The translations under genes and the position numbers were made by a program. Under the pieces are notes generated by a model that searched no databases, was not told the DNA's origin, and saw nothing but the letters and a program-made list of their open reading frames with translations. A stretch of DNA of 64,000 nt, taken from Roseateles sp049532965. Lineage in GTDB: Bacteria > Pseudomonadota > Gammaproteobacteria > Burkholderiales > Burkholderiaceae_C. The stretch lies in the NCBI RefSeq assembly GCF_049532965.1, contig NZ_CP186694.1, positions 930,001 through 994,000 of the forward strand, written 5' to 3'. Of the stretch, positions 18,025 to 27,054 are shown piece after piece. The stretch's first letter is position 1, and each line of letters opens with the position of its first letter.

Positions 18025-19002
18025 TCAGCCGTTGACGACGACCAGCTTCCCCACCACCTGCCGGGACGCCATCCGCTCGAAGGCCTTCGGCAGTTCCGTC
18101 ATCGGCAACACCTGGTCGATGACCGGCCGGATCTTGCCCGCCGCATACCACTGGGTCAGCGTCATCATCATCGCGGCGTTCCGCTTGGGTTCGCGCTTGG
18201 CGAACTCTCCCCAGAAGACCCCCACCAGTGATGCGCCCTTCAGCAAGGCCAGGTTGAGCGGCAGCGCCGGGATGCTGCCCTGCGCGAATCCAACCACCAG
18301 ATAACGGCCACGCCAGCCGATCGACCGGAACGCCGCTTCGGCCAGGTCGCCGCCCACCGGGTCATAGATGACATCCGGCCCCTGGCCCCCCGTCAACGCC
18401 TTGATCTCGTCGCGCAGCGAGCTGGTCGCGTAGTTGATCGTGGCATCGGCGCCGATCTCGCGGCAGCGCGCGCATTTCTCGTCCGACGAGGCCGCCGCGA
18501 TCACCCGTGCCCCGGCCGCCTTCGCGATCTGGATCGCCGCCGTGCCCACGCCACCCGCCGCCCCGAGGATCAGCACCGTCTCGCCGGCCTGCAGCGCGCC
18601 ACGATCGATCAGCGCGTGATGGCTGGTCGCGTAGGTGCAGATGAAGGCGGCCGCGTCCTCGAAGGGGAAACCGGGTGGCAGCGGCATTGCCAGCGCGGCC
18701 GGTACCAGCGCCTCGGTACCGAAGCCGCCCGTGCCCGTGAAGGCCGCCACCGCGTCGCCGGGCTTGACGCCCGTCACCCCGTCGCCGACCGCCTCCACGA
18801 CCCCGGCGAACTCCGTGCCCGGCACGAACGGCAGCGGCGGCTTCATCTGGTACTTGTTCTGCACGATCAGCAGGTCCGGGAAGTTCAGGCTCGCCGCCTT
18901 GATCGCCACCTTCAACTGACCCGGGCCCGGCTGCGGCGACGGCAGCTCCTTCCACTGCAGGGCCTCGACGCCGATGGGGTTCTCGCACAGCCATGCCTTC
19001 AT
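18025..19002 (-). CDS. NADPH:quinone oxidoreductase, zinc-independent MDR family
   Basis: 325 aa, medium-chain dehydrogenase/reductase fold. The catalytic N-terminal domain carries ASLNFPDLLIVQNKYQ and PFVPGTEFAGVVEAVG and lacks the catalytic-zinc Cys/His set, as in quinone oxidoreductases. The NADP-binding Rossmann motif is GAAGGVGTAAIQIAKAAGA, and DVIYDPVGG is the usual follow-on. It likely reduces quinones or enones in the cytosol. Start at 19002 has GGAG eight to twelve bases upstream. It diverges from surE; no operon partner is seen. Confidence 0.93.
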   Translation of the reverse strand: MKAWLCENPIGVEALQWKELPSPQPGPGQLKVAIKAASLNFPDLLIVQNKYQMKPPLPFVPGTEFAGVVEAVGDGVTGVKPGDAVAAFTGTGGFGTEALVPAALAMPLPPGFPFEDAAAFICTYATSHHALIDRGALQAGETVLILGAAGGVGTAAIQIAKAAGARVIAAASSDEKCARCREIGADATINYATSSLRDEIKALTGGQGPDVIYDPVGGDLAEAAFRSIGWRGRYLVVGFAQGSIPALPLNLALLKGASLVGVFWGEFAKREPKRNAAMMMTLTQWYAAGKIRPVIDQVLPMTELPKAFERMASRQVVGKLVVVNG

Positions 19003-19127
19003 GTCGTCTCCTTGGTCTTCCGCGATCTCGAAGCCCGGGGCGCAGGCGCCCGCCTGGTCCGGGCGATGGTCGGGCGGATGATAGGCAGCGCGGGAGGACC
19101 CTCGCGTCGCCCGGGTGACGGCCTGCC

Positions 19128-19133
19128 TACAAT
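19128..19133 (+). promoter_or_regulatory. Candidate -10 element of surE (near-leaderless)
   Basis: TACAAT lies eight bases before the surE ATG at 19142, and no ribosome site fits between them. If this is the true -10, the transcript would begin at or within a few bases of the start codon. No convincing -35 is visible in the GC-rich sequence upstream. Confidence 0.35.
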
Positions 19134-19141
19134 GCCGCCCC

Positions 19142-19903
19142 ATGCGCATCCTCATCGCCAACGACGACGGCTACCTGGCCCCAGGCCTGGCCGCCCTGGT
19201 CCGCGCCTGCGAAGGGCTCGGCACGATCGAAGTCATCGCCCCGGAACAGAACGCCAGCGGCACGTCCAACTCGCTGACGCTGCACCGGCCGCTGTCGGTC
19301 TACACCGCCGCCAACGGCTTCCGCTACGTGAACGGCACCCCGTCCGATTGCGTCCACCTGGCGCTGACCGGACTGCTCGACTACAAGCCCGACCTGGTGC
19401 TGTCCGGCATCAACAACGGCGCCAACATGGGCGACGACACGCTCTATTCCGGCACCGTCGCCGCCGCCACCGAGGGCTACCTGTTCGGCGTGCCGTCGAT
19501 CGCGTTCTCCCAGGTGGAAAAGGGCTGGGGCCATCTGGACGCCGCCGCCGCCGTCGCGCGCACGCTGATCCAGGACGTCATCGCCGGCGCCTACGGCCAG
19601 GGCCAGCCCTTCCTGCTGAGCGTCAACATCCCGAACCGCGCCGATGCCGCCTCGCTGCCGCGCCGCGTGACCCGGCTGGGCCGCCGCCACGCGAGCGAGG
19701 CCACCATCCAGCAGCGCAGCCCCCGCGGCGAGCCGATCTACTGGATCGGACCCGCCGGCGCCGAGCGCGAAGCGGGCGAGGGCACCGACTTCCATGCGAC
19801 CGCCAATGGCGCCGTGTCGATCACCCCGCTGCAGGTCGACCTCACCGAACATGCGACGCTGGGCGACTGGGCCCGGCGCCTGCAGACCGACGGGCGTCCA
19901 TGA
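19142..19903 (+). CDS. surE: 5'/3'-nucleotidase SurE
   Basis: 253-aa survival protein that dephosphorylates nucleoside monophosphates and short polyphosphates in the cytosol. Hallmarks are the N-terminal MRILIANDDGYLAPG with the metal-binding DD, ASGTSNSLT, the YVNGTPSDCVHLAL loop and SGINNGANMGDDTLYSGTVA. Length is usual for the family. It heads the conserved surE-pcm-nlpD-rpoS cluster, and its stop overlaps the pcm start as ATGA. The start is fixed by the invariant N terminus. Confidence 0.98.
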   Translation: MRILIANDDGYLAPGLAALVRACEGLGTIEVIAPEQNASGTSNSLTLHRPLSVYTAANGFRYVNGTPSDCVHLALTGLLDYKPDLVLSGINNGANMGDDTLYSGTVAAATEGYLFGVPSIAFSQVEKGWGHLDAAAAVARTLIQDVIAGAYGQGQPFLLSVNIPNRADAASLPRRVTRLGRRHASEATIQQRSPRGEPIYWIGPAGAEREAGEGTDFHATANGAVSITPLQVDLTEHATLGDWARRLQTDGRP

Positions 19904-20736
19904 CCTCGTTGCCGCCCCGGCCCAAGCGCTTTCCGCTGTCGCTGGACCGGCTCGCCCCCGCGCGCCCCAGTGCCGCGGCGGCGGCCGAGGCGCGCGAGCC
20001 GCTCAAGCCGCAAGGCCATTGGCAGCAGGCCGCCGCGATCAAGGCCCGCGCCACCACGCCGAGTGGCCTCGGGCTGGACTCGGCTGGTGTGCGCCAGCGC
20101 ATGGTCCAGCGGCTGCGCCGCGAAGGACTCGGCGACGAGCGCGTGCTGCAGGCGCTCGGCACCGTGCCCCGGCATGAGTTCGTCGACTCGGCGCTCGCCA
20201 CGCAGGCCTACGAGGACACCAGCCTCCCGATCGGCCATGGACAGACGATCTCCAAGCCCTCCGTCGTGGGGCGGATGATCGCGCTGATGCTGGCCGCACC
20301 TGGCGCGCAGCAGCGTGGCCACCTCGGCAAGGTGCTCGAGATCGGCACCGGCTGCGGGTACCAGGCGGCGCTGCTGATGCAATTGTCGAAACAGGTCGTG
20401 TCCGTCGAGCGGCTCAAGCCGCTGCACGACAAGGCGCGCGCGAACCTGACCGGCTATCACCAGATCCGGCTCGTGTACGGCGACGGCATGCTGGGGCACC
20501 GGCCGTCCTCGCCTTACGACAGCATCATCTCGGCCGCCGGCGGCGACGACATCCCGCAGGCCTGGCTGGACCAGCTCGCCCCTGGCGGCCGGCTGGTCGC
20601 ACCGATGACCGCGCCCAGCGGGCGGGGGCAAGTCCTGGTGCTGATCGACCACGTCCGGGACGGCGCCGGCTCGCGCTTCGTGCGCAGCCTGCATGAGGCC
20701 GTCCTGTTCGTACCCCTAAAATCAGGGGTCCTGTAA
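19900..20736 (+). CDS. pcm: Protein-L-isoaspartate O-methyltransferase
   Basis: 278 aa. It methylates isoaspartyl residues with S-adenosylmethionine so that damaged proteins can be repaired. Core motifs are GHGQTISKPSVVGRMI, the SAM-binding VLEIGTGCGYQAALLMQLS, SVERLKPL and the C-terminal GGRLVAPM. The first 60 or so residues are an Ala/Pro/Arg-rich extension absent from the roughly 208-aa enterobacterial enzyme. Its start overlaps surE, and nlpD follows 69 bp downstream, the standard stationary-phase gene order. Confidence 0.97.
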   Translation: MTSLPPRPKRFPLSLDRLAPARPSAAAAAEAREPLKPQGHWQQAAAIKARATTPSGLGLDSAGVRQRMVQRLRREGLGDERVLQALGTVPRHEFVDSALATQAYEDTSLPIGHGQTISKPSVVGRMIALMLAAPGAQQRGHLGKVLEIGTGCGYQAALLMQLSKQVVSVERLKPLHDKARANLTGYHQIRLVYGDGMLGHRPSSPYDSIISAAGGDDIPQAWLDQLAPGGRLVAPMTAPSGRGQVLVLIDHVRDGAGSRFVRSLHEAVLFVPLKSGVL

Positions 20737-20805
20737 CGCGGCGGCCTGAGGATTCAGGCTTCCGCGTTTCGGCTTTCGAAACGACTGCAACGACAACACG
20801 CGCGC

Positions 20806-21684
20806 ATGCAACAACTCTTCCGTCTTCCGCTGATTGGAGCCACCGTGGTGCTGATGGCGCTCACCGGCTGCCAGAACACGCCGCACCGCGCGCCGGTGGA
20901 GGATCGCGCCGTCGGCAAAGGCTCGGCCGCCCAATCGGCCATCCCCGGCACGGCCGTCACGCCGGCCCCGGAATCGAAACCGCTGCCCGGCGCCGAGAAC
21001 GCCGGCAAGCCGGGCTACTACACCGTCAAGCCCGGCGACACGCTGATCCGCATCGCGATGGACAACGGCCAGGGCTGGCGCGATGTCGCGCGCTGGAACG
21101 GCATGGACAACCCCAACCTGATCGAGGTGGGTCAGGTCTTGCGCGTGGTGCCGCCGGGCATCGATCCCACCGCCGCGACGACCAAGCCGCTGACCGCGTC
21201 GAAAGTCGAGACGCGTCCGCTGGATGGCAAGTCCCCGGCTCCGGCGACGACCGCGGCCGCTTCCGCCGCCAGCGGTGCCGCGCCCGCTCCCGCCCCCGTC
21301 GCCACCAAGGACGACGACGACATCAGCTGGGGCTGGCCCTCGTCCGGCGCGGTGGCTGCCGGTTTCGACGAGGTCCGCAACAAGGGCCTGGCCTTCTCCG
21401 GCAAGGCCGGCGACCCTGTCTTCGCCGCCGCCGATGGCCGCGTGATGTATGCGGGCGCGGGGTTGCGCGGATACGGCAACATGATCATCATCAAGCACAG
21501 CACGAACTATCTGACGGCCTACGCGCATAACCAGACGTTGCTGGTGAAGGAAGACCAGGTGGTGCGCAAGGGCCAGAAGATCGCCGAGATGGGTAGCAGT
21601 GACGCCGATTCGGTGAGGTTGCACTTCGAGGTGCGCAAGCAGGGCAAGCCGATCGACCCGTCCAAGCTCCTGCCCGCGCGCTGA
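20806..21684 (+). CDS. nlpD: NlpD-like lipoprotein: LysM plus degenerate LytM domain
   Basis: 292-aa envelope lipoprotein that in relatives activates cell-wall amidases during division. The signal peptide ends in lipobox LTGC. A LysM domain (YYTVKPGDTLIRIAMDNGQG, ending GQVLRVVPP) binds peptidoglycan, followed by an Ala/Pro linker and an M23-like domain (GRVMYAGAGLRGYGNMIIIK, YLTAYAHN, LHFEVRKQGKPIDP). The first zinc-binding His of M23 is missing where GFDEVRNKG is found, so it is a degenerate activator type and not an active endopeptidase. Position between pcm and rpoS supports nlpD. In relatives the rpoS promoter often lies within this gene. Confidence 0.95.
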   Translation: MQQLFRLPLIGATVVLMALTGCQNTPHRAPVEDRAVGKGSAAQSAIPGTAVTPAPESKPLPGAENAGKPGYYTVKPGDTLIRIAMDNGQGWRDVARWNGMDNPNLIEVGQVLRVVPPGIDPTAATTKPLTASKVETRPLDGKSPAPATTAAASAASGAAPAPAPVATKDDDDISWGWPSSGAVAAGFDEVRNKGLAFSGKAGDPVFAAADGRVMYAGAGLRGYGNMIIIKHSTNYLTAYAHNQTLLVKEDQVVRKGQKIAEMGSSDADSVRLHFEVRKQGKPIDPSKLLPAR

Positions 21685-21707
21685 GGCGCTGAAGGAGGCG
21701 CCGCGAC

Positions 21708-22838
21708 ATGAGCTTGCAACGCGCCTCTTCTTCCGACGGGCATCTGCCCGAAGGCCTGGACCACCCCGGACATCCAGGCCGTTTCCGTCTTCCGCCCGAA
21801 CTGGTCGGCGATGCCGTCGCCGAACATGCGGCGGATGCGGTCGATGACCGCGAACTGGCGGCACCCGCCGAGGCGTCCGTCGCCATCGATGGCGACGACG
21901 ATGAGGACGTCCGGGCGCTGCGCGACGCGGAGTCCACGACGGGACGCGCAAAGGCCCGCAAGGGCGACCTCGGCCCCGCCGATGGCGATGCGACCAATGC
22001 GCTGCAGGCCTATCTGCGCGACATCCGCCGCACGCCGCTGCTGACGCCGCAAGAGGAGTACGAGACCGCCGTCAAGGCGCGCTCCGGTGACTTCGACGCG
22101 CGGCAGGCGATGATCGAGCACAACCTGCGGCTGGTCGTCAGCATTGCCAAGAACTATCTGGGTCGGGGGCTGCCGATGAGCGACCTCATCGAGGAAGGCA
22201 ACCTCGGCCTGATGCACGCCATCGGCAAGTTCGAGCCCGAACGCGGCTTCCGCTTCTCGACCTACGCCAGCTGGTGGATCCGGCAGGCCGTCGAGCGCGC
22301 GCTGATGCATCAGGCGCGGTTGGTGCGCCTGCCGGTGCATATCGTGCGCGAGTTGAATCAGGTGTTGAAGGCGCGTCGCGCACTGGAAGCCGTGGCGGCG
22401 CAGCGCGGCGGGGAAGGCGTGGTGCGCGCGGAGGATGTTGCGCAATCGCTGGGACGTCCCGTCGACGAGATCGCCGAACTGCTGGCCTACGCGGAGTTGC
22501 CGAGCTCGCTGGATTCGCCGGTCGATCGCAATGGCGATGGCGGTGAATCGATGCTGGACCTGGTAGCGGACGAACAGGCCGTCGATCCCGCGGGGCACCG
22601 GCTCAGCCATGAGCTCGAGGACCTGCTCAAGAGCGGTCTGGCATCGCTCAGCGACCGCGAGCGGGAGGTGCTTGCCGGCCGCTACGGCCTTGCCGATCGC
22701 GAGCCTGAAACGCTGGACATCCTGGCCGTGCGGCTGGGGCTGACACGCGAACGCATCCGCCAGATCCAGATCGAGGCGCTGGCCAAGCTCAAGCGCAACA
22801 TGATGCGGCAGGGGATCAGTCGCGACTCGATCTTCTGA
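21708..22838 (+). CDS. rpoS: RNA polymerase sigma factor RpoS
   Basis: 376-aa master sigma factor of stationary phase and general stress. After a long acidic N-terminal extension (about 95 residues, longer than the enterobacterial form), region 1.2 appears as DATNALQAYLRDIRRTPLLT. Regions 2.1-2.4 follow (NLRLVVSIAKNYLGRGLPM, DLIEEGNLGLMHAIGKFEPE, FSTYASWWIRQAVERALM), then region 3 and region 4 (LSDREREVLAGRYGL, LGLTRERIRQIQIEALAKLK). A strong GAAGGAGG ribosome site precedes the ATG. Genome position after nlpD confirms RpoS over RpoH or RpoD. Confidence 0.98.
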   Translation: MSLQRASSSDGHLPEGLDHPGHPGRFRLPPELVGDAVAEHAADAVDDRELAAPAEASVAIDGDDDEDVRALRDAESTTGRAKARKGDLGPADGDATNALQAYLRDIRRTPLLTPQEEYETAVKARSGDFDARQAMIEHNLRLVVSIAKNYLGRGLPMSDLIEEGNLGLMHAIGKFEPERGFRFSTYASWWIRQAVERALMHQARLVRLPVHIVRELNQVLKARRALEAVAAQRGGEGVVRAEDVAQSLGRPVDEIAELLAYAELPSSLDSPVDRNGDGGESMLDLVADEQAVDPAGHRLSHELEDLLKSGLASLSDREREVLAGRYGLADREPETLDILAVRLGLTRERIRQIQIEALAKLKRNMMRQGISRDSIF

Positions 22839-22905
22839 TCGCCGGCGCCGCGGTCCAGCCCCGGGCCGCCACCGTCCCGACATCGTCCCGCTGTGCGCGC
22901 GCTGG

Positions 22906-22911
22906 GATAAT
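22906..22911 (+). promoter_or_regulatory. Candidate -10 element of rlmD (leaderless)
   Basis: GATAAT sits eight bases before the ATG at 22920, with no Shine-Dalgarno between, matching the arrangement seen at surE. The predicted transcript would start essentially at the start codon. Evidence is positional only. Confidence 0.35.
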
Positions 22912-22919
22912 GCGCGCCC

Positions 22920-24284
22920 ATGACTGATGTATCGGAATGGCTGAAGGTCGAGTCGCTGGACCTTGAAGCGCAGGGCGTTGCCCACAACAGCGAAGGCAAG
23001 GTCGTGTTCATCGAGGGCGCCTTGCCCGGCGAAGAAGTCCAGGTGGCCGTCGGCCGCAAGAAGAACAACTGGGAGCAGGCCGCGCTCGTCGCGTTGCGCC
23101 GCGAGAGCTCCCAGCGCGTGCGTCCGGTCTGCCCGCATTTCGGTCTCCATGCCGGCGCCTGCGGCGGCTGCAAGATGCAGCACCTGCATCCGTCTGCGCA
23201 GGTCGCGGTCAAGCAGCGGGTGCTCGAGGACAACCTGTGGCACCTCGGCAAGGTCAAGCCCGAGGCGCTGCTGCGTCCGATCGAGGGCCCGGCCACCGGC
23301 TATCGCTATCGCGCGCGCCTGTCGGTGCGCTTCGTGCCGAAGAAGGGCCATGTGCTGGTCGGCTTCCACGAGCGCAAGAGCCGCTACATCGCCGACATGC
23401 AGGTCTGCAAGGTGCTGCCCGAGAACGTCAGCGCCATGCTGATGCCGCTGCGCGAGCTGATCGGCGCGATGGACGCGCGCGATCGCCTGCCGCAGATCGA
23501 GCTGGCCATCGGCGACAACGCCGGGTCGCAGGTCATCGCGCTGGTGCTGCGCCACCTGGAGCCGCTGAGCCCCGGCGACGTCGCCAGGCTGCGCGCCTTC
23601 GCGGCGGCGCATGGCGTGCAATGGTGGCTGCAGCCCAAGGGCCCCGAGACGGTCCACCTGCTGGACGCGGACGGCCCGGAGCTGGCCTATTCGCTGCCGG
23701 AATTCGGCGTCCTGATGCCGTTCAAGCCGACCGACTTCACGCAGGTCAACCACCACATCAACACGGTGCTCGTCGGACGCGCGCTGCGTCTGCTGGACGT
23801 CCAGCGGGACGACCGCGTGATCGACTGGTTCTGCGGCCTGGGCAACTTCACGCTGCCGCTGGCGACGCAGGCGCGGGAGGTGCTGGGAATCGAGGGCTCG
23901 GAGGCGCTGGTGCAGCGCTCGCGCGAGAACGCCGTGCGCAATGGACTTGACGGCAAGGCGAGCTTCGTCGCGCGCAACCTCTTCGAGATGACGCCGCAGC
24001 TGCTGGCCGCCGACGGCCAGGCCGATCGCTGGCTGGTCGATCCGCCGCGCGAGGGCGCCTTCGCGCTGGCCAAGGCGCTGGCCGACCTGGTGCAGGACCC
24101 GTCGCTGGCACCGGGGTGGACGCCGCCGCGGCGCATCGTCTACGTGTCCTGCAATCCGGCGACGCTGGCGCGCGACGCGGGGCTGCTGGTGAATGTCGCG
24201 GGCTACCGCTGCACACAGGCCGGCGCGGTAAACATGTTCCCGCACACGGCGCACGTCGAAAGCATCGCCGTCTTCGACCGCTGA
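22920..24284 (+). CDS. rlmD: 23S rRNA (uracil-1939-C5)-methyltransferase RlmD
   Basis: 454-aa TrmA-family RNA methyltransferase. An N-terminal TRAM-like RNA-binding domain (residues about 1-65) is followed by an iron-sulfur cysteine set in VCPHFGLHAGACGGCKMQH with a further Cys in MQVCKVLP. The SAM-binding motif is VIDWFCGLGNFTLPLA, LVDPPREGAF holds the conserved Asp, and the catalytic Cys is in IVYVSCNPATLARD. The cysteine cluster carries a five-residue insertion relative to the usual CPHFGxCGGC spacing. RlmD is the most likely member; RlmC or TrmA are less so given the iron-sulfur motif and length. Confidence 0.93.
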   Translation: MTDVSEWLKVESLDLEAQGVAHNSEGKVVFIEGALPGEEVQVAVGRKKNNWEQAALVALRRESSQRVRPVCPHFGLHAGACGGCKMQHLHPSAQVAVKQRVLEDNLWHLGKVKPEALLRPIEGPATGYRYRARLSVRFVPKKGHVLVGFHERKSRYIADMQVCKVLPENVSAMLMPLRELIGAMDARDRLPQIELAIGDNAGSQVIALVLRHLEPLSPGDVARLRAFAAAHGVQWWLQPKGPETVHLLDADGPELAYSLPEFGVLMPFKPTDFTQVNHHINTVLVGRALRLLDVQRDDRVIDWFCGLGNFTLPLATQAREVLGIEGSEALVQRSRENAVRNGLDGKASFVARNLFEMTPQLLAADGQADRWLVDPPREGAFALAKALADLVQDPSLAPGWTPPRRIVYVSCNPATLARDAGLLVNVAGYRCTQAGAVNMFPHTAHVESIAVFDR

Positions 24285-24390
24285 GTTGCCGGCTTATTGA
24301 GGCTGTCCGCCGCTTCGCCGAAGCGCCTGGCGGAGGCCGCCGCTCGTAGAATCGACGGCTTCCCCTCTCTGGCCTCGGCAGGTTCTCCAG

Positions 24391-25500
24391 ATGTCCGGCA
24401 GCACTTTCGGCTCCCTGTTTCGCGTCACCAACTTCGGCGAGAGCCACGGCCCCGCCATCGGCTGCGTGATCGACGGCTGCCCGCCGGGGCTGGCCCTGGG
24501 CGTCGAGGACATCCAGCCGGAGCTCGACCGCCGCCGTCCGGGCACCTCGCGCCATGTGACGCAGCGCCAGGAGCCGGACCAGGTCGAGATCCTGTCCGGC
24601 GTCTACGAGGGCCGCACCACCGGCACGCCGATCTGCCTGCTGATCCGCAACGTGGACCAGCGCAGCAAGGACTACGGCAACATCCTCGACACCTTCCGCC
24701 CGGGTCATGCCGATTACACCTACTGGCGCAAGTACGGGCTGCGCGATCCGCGGGGCGGTGGGCGTTCGTCGGCGCGGCTGACGGCGCCGATGGTCGCGGC
24801 CGGCGCGGTGGCCCGCAAATGGCTGAAGCAGGAACTGGGGGTCCAGTTCCGCGGCTGCATGACGGCGCTGGGCGAGATCGACATCGCCTTCGAGGGCTGG
24901 GACCACGTCGGGCAGAACCCGTTCTTCGCCGCGAACGCGTCGCAGATCGAGGCGCTCGAGGCCTACATGGATGCGCTGCGCAAGGAGGGCGACTCCGTTG
25001 GCGCGCGCCTGCTGGTCGAGGCCACCGGCATGCCGGCCGGGCTCGGCCAGCCGCTGTTCGACAAGCTCGATGCCGACATCGCCTACGCGATGATGGGCAT
25101 CAATGCGGTCAAGGGCGTGGAGATCGGCGCGGGCTTCGAGAGCGTGCGGCAGCGCGGCAGCCAGCACGGCGACGAGCTGACGCCGGACGGCTTCGCCAGC
25201 AACAACGCTGGCGGCGTGCTGGGCGGCATCTCAAGCGGGCAGGACCTGCGGGTCTCCATCGCCATCAAGCCGACCAGCTCCATCCGCACCCCCAAGGCCT
25301 CGATCAACCGCGCCGGAGAGCCGACGGTCGTCGAGACCTTCGGTCGCCACGATCCCTGCGTGGGCATCCGCGCGACGCCGATCGCCGAGGCGATGCTGGC
25401 GCTGGTCGTCATGGATCATGTGCTGATGGACCGCGCGCAGTGCGCGGATGTCGAGCTGCCGATCCCGGCGATCGCGGCGCAGCGACCCGCTCTCGACTGA
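24391..25500 (+). CDS. aroC: Chorismate synthase
   Basis: 369-aa last enzyme of the shikimate pathway, converting 5-enolpyruvylshikimate-3-phosphate to chorismate with reduced FMN. Diagnostic motifs are FGESHGPAIGCVIDGCPPGL at the start, RRRPGTSRHVTQRQEPDQVE, FRPGHADYTYWRKYG, DPRGGGRSSARLTAP and GRHDPCVGIRATPIAEAM near the end. Length is standard. A TAGAAT hexamer about 38 bp upstream may be its -10. An 8-bp hairpin lies just after the stop. Confidence 0.98.
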   Translation: MSGSTFGSLFRVTNFGESHGPAIGCVIDGCPPGLALGVEDIQPELDRRRPGTSRHVTQRQEPDQVEILSGVYEGRTTGTPICLLIRNVDQRSKDYGNILDTFRPGHADYTYWRKYGLRDPRGGGRSSARLTAPMVAAGAVARKWLKQELGVQFRGCMTALGEIDIAFEGWDHVGQNPFFAANASQIEALEAYMDALRKEGDSVGARLLVEATGMPAGLGQPLFDKLDADIAYAMMGINAVKGVEIGAGFESVRQRGSQHGDELTPDGFASNNAGGVLGGISSGQDLRVSIAIKPTSSIRTPKASINRAGEPTVVETFGRHDPCVGIRATPIAEAMLALVVMDHVLMDRAQCADVELPIPAIAAQRPALD

Positions 25501-25520
25501 GCGGCGGCGGGACGGCGGCT

Positions 25521-25542
25521 GAACGGCGGACGCCCCGGTCCG
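25521..25542 (+). terminator. Possible transcription terminator hairpin after aroC
   Basis: CGGCGGAC and GTCCGCCG form a perfect 8-bp stem around a six-base loop, 21 bp past the aroC stop. There is no T tract after it, so it may only pause or protect the transcript. The rest of the 267-bp gap up to the next gene holds nothing else I recognise. Confidence 0.35.
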
Positions 25543-25767
25543 CCGACCGTCAGCGTCACACTTCAATAGCCTGTCCTTGCAGAAAACGGGGGCTGAGCAG
25601 CACTTCGTCGTAGTTCCCGACGATTTCGGGCCCTGAGAAAAGCAGGCCATGACGCGCAAACTGCAATTCGTCGCGTCCGTCTGCCGCATCAATTTGGGGA
25701 TTCCTACACTCCGCCGCATTCAAGGATCATCGATCCGGTGATCCCATGTCGATGGATGGGGGAGATC

Positions 25768-26922
25768 ATGCGCAAGCAGTGGTGGTTGGGTGGTGTGGCT
25801 GCGGCCGTCCTGGCGGGTGGTGCCGGCGTGTATGCCACGAGTGGGAGCCAGGCGCCCGCGCCCAAGAAGGACGCGCCCAAGCCGGCGCTTGAATTCCAGG
25901 CCACGGAAGTGGTCAAGCCGGCGCTCGCGCCGATGCCGGGCGTGATCGAGTTTTCGGGGCCGCTGGTGGCGCCGAACACCGTGATCGTGCGGGCGAAGGC
26001 GTCCGGCAGCCTGGACCGTCTCGCGGTCGGCGAGGGCAGCCGCGTCCGCGCCGGCCAGGCGCTGGGCCAGCTCGACCTGGAGGAGCTCCGGCACAAGGTC
26101 GCCGAGCGCCAGGCCAGCGTGGAGGCCGCCCGCGCCATGTACGAGCAGTCCGAGCGCCAGTTCAAGGCCAACCAGGGCCTGGCATCGCAGAACTTCATCG
26201 CTCCGACGGCGCTGGACAACTCCCGCGCCCAGTTGGAATCGGCCCGCGGCCAGATGCTGTCGGCCCAGGCGCAGCTCGGGACCAGCGAGGTGCTGCTGCG
26301 GCAGGCGGCGCTCATTTCGCCGATCGACGGCATCGTCGCCAAGCGGCACACGCTGCCGGGCGAGAAGGTCGCGGCGGAGCAGCAGGTGCTGACCATCGTC
26401 GACCTGTCCAAGCTGGAGCTCGCCGGCCTGGTGGGTACGCACGAGGTGGCCAGGCTGTCGCCCGGCATGACGGTGCAGGTGAAGGTGGAGGGCAGCGATG
26501 AGCCCGTCACCGCCCGCATCGCCCGCATCGCGCCGGCTGCCGAACCCGGCACCCGCTCGATCGGCGTGACGCTGACGCTGGACAACACCGGCGAGCGTTT
26601 CCGTGCCGGCCAGTACGCCGTCGCCCGCGTCGAGCTGCCCGATGACAAGCCGCGCCTGACGGTGCCCGCCACCGCCATCGGCGCGGTGTCCGGCCAGGAA
26701 CACGTCTGGCTGATCGAGAAGGGCACGCTGGTACGCCGCATCGTGACCACCGGCCGCCGCGATCCGCGCGAAGGTCGCGTGGAGGTGCTGGCCGGCGTGA
26801 CGCCCCAATCGCAGGTGCTGGCCGCGCGCTTCGACAACCTCAAGGAAGGCGAGCGCGCCGAGATCCGCGCGCCCAAGGCCAGCATGGCCAGCGCCGCCGC
26901 GAGCGCCGCCATCACCCAGTAA
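25768..26922 (+). CDS. RND efflux periplasmic adaptor (HlyD/MFP family)
   Basis: 384-aa membrane-fusion protein linking an inner-membrane RND pump to an outer-membrane channel. I start at 25768, preceded by GGGGGAGA and giving a signal/anchor MRKQWWLGGVAAAVLAGGAG; the frame extends ten codons upstream. Order of domains: barrel-sandwich half (VRAKASGSLDRLAVGEGSRV), a coiled-coil hairpin (residues about 105-170, Gln/Ala-rich), the return strand (SPIDGIVAKRHTLPGEKVAA), then beta-barrel and proximal domains. It is followed by its cognate pump gene. No outer-membrane channel gene is adjacent, so one elsewhere is probably shared. Confidence 0.93.
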   Translation: MRKQWWLGGVAAAVLAGGAGVYATSGSQAPAPKKDAPKPALEFQATEVVKPALAPMPGVIEFSGPLVAPNTVIVRAKASGSLDRLAVGEGSRVRAGQALGQLDLEELRHKVAERQASVEAARAMYEQSERQFKANQGLASQNFIAPTALDNSRAQLESARGQMLSAQAQLGTSEVLLRQAALISPIDGIVAKRHTLPGEKVAAEQQVLTIVDLSKLELAGLVGTHEVARLSPGMTVQVKVEGSDEPVTARIARIAPAAEPGTRSIGVTLTLDNTGERFRAGQYAVARVELPDDKPRLTVPATAIGAVSGQEHVWLIEKGTLVRRIVTTGRRDPREGRVEVLAGVTPQSQVLAARFDNLKEGERAEIRAPKASMASAAASAAITQ

Positions 26923-27054
26923 TCGCCGCCCGTGCCGCGGCGGCGCTGCTGCCGCGTGCGGAGCCGGACGGACAGACGGCCGAGCGCCAGCGCCGCGTGT
27001 GGCTGCCTGGCCCGACCGGCCACGACCGAACAGAACCCTCGAAGGGAGCTTCCC

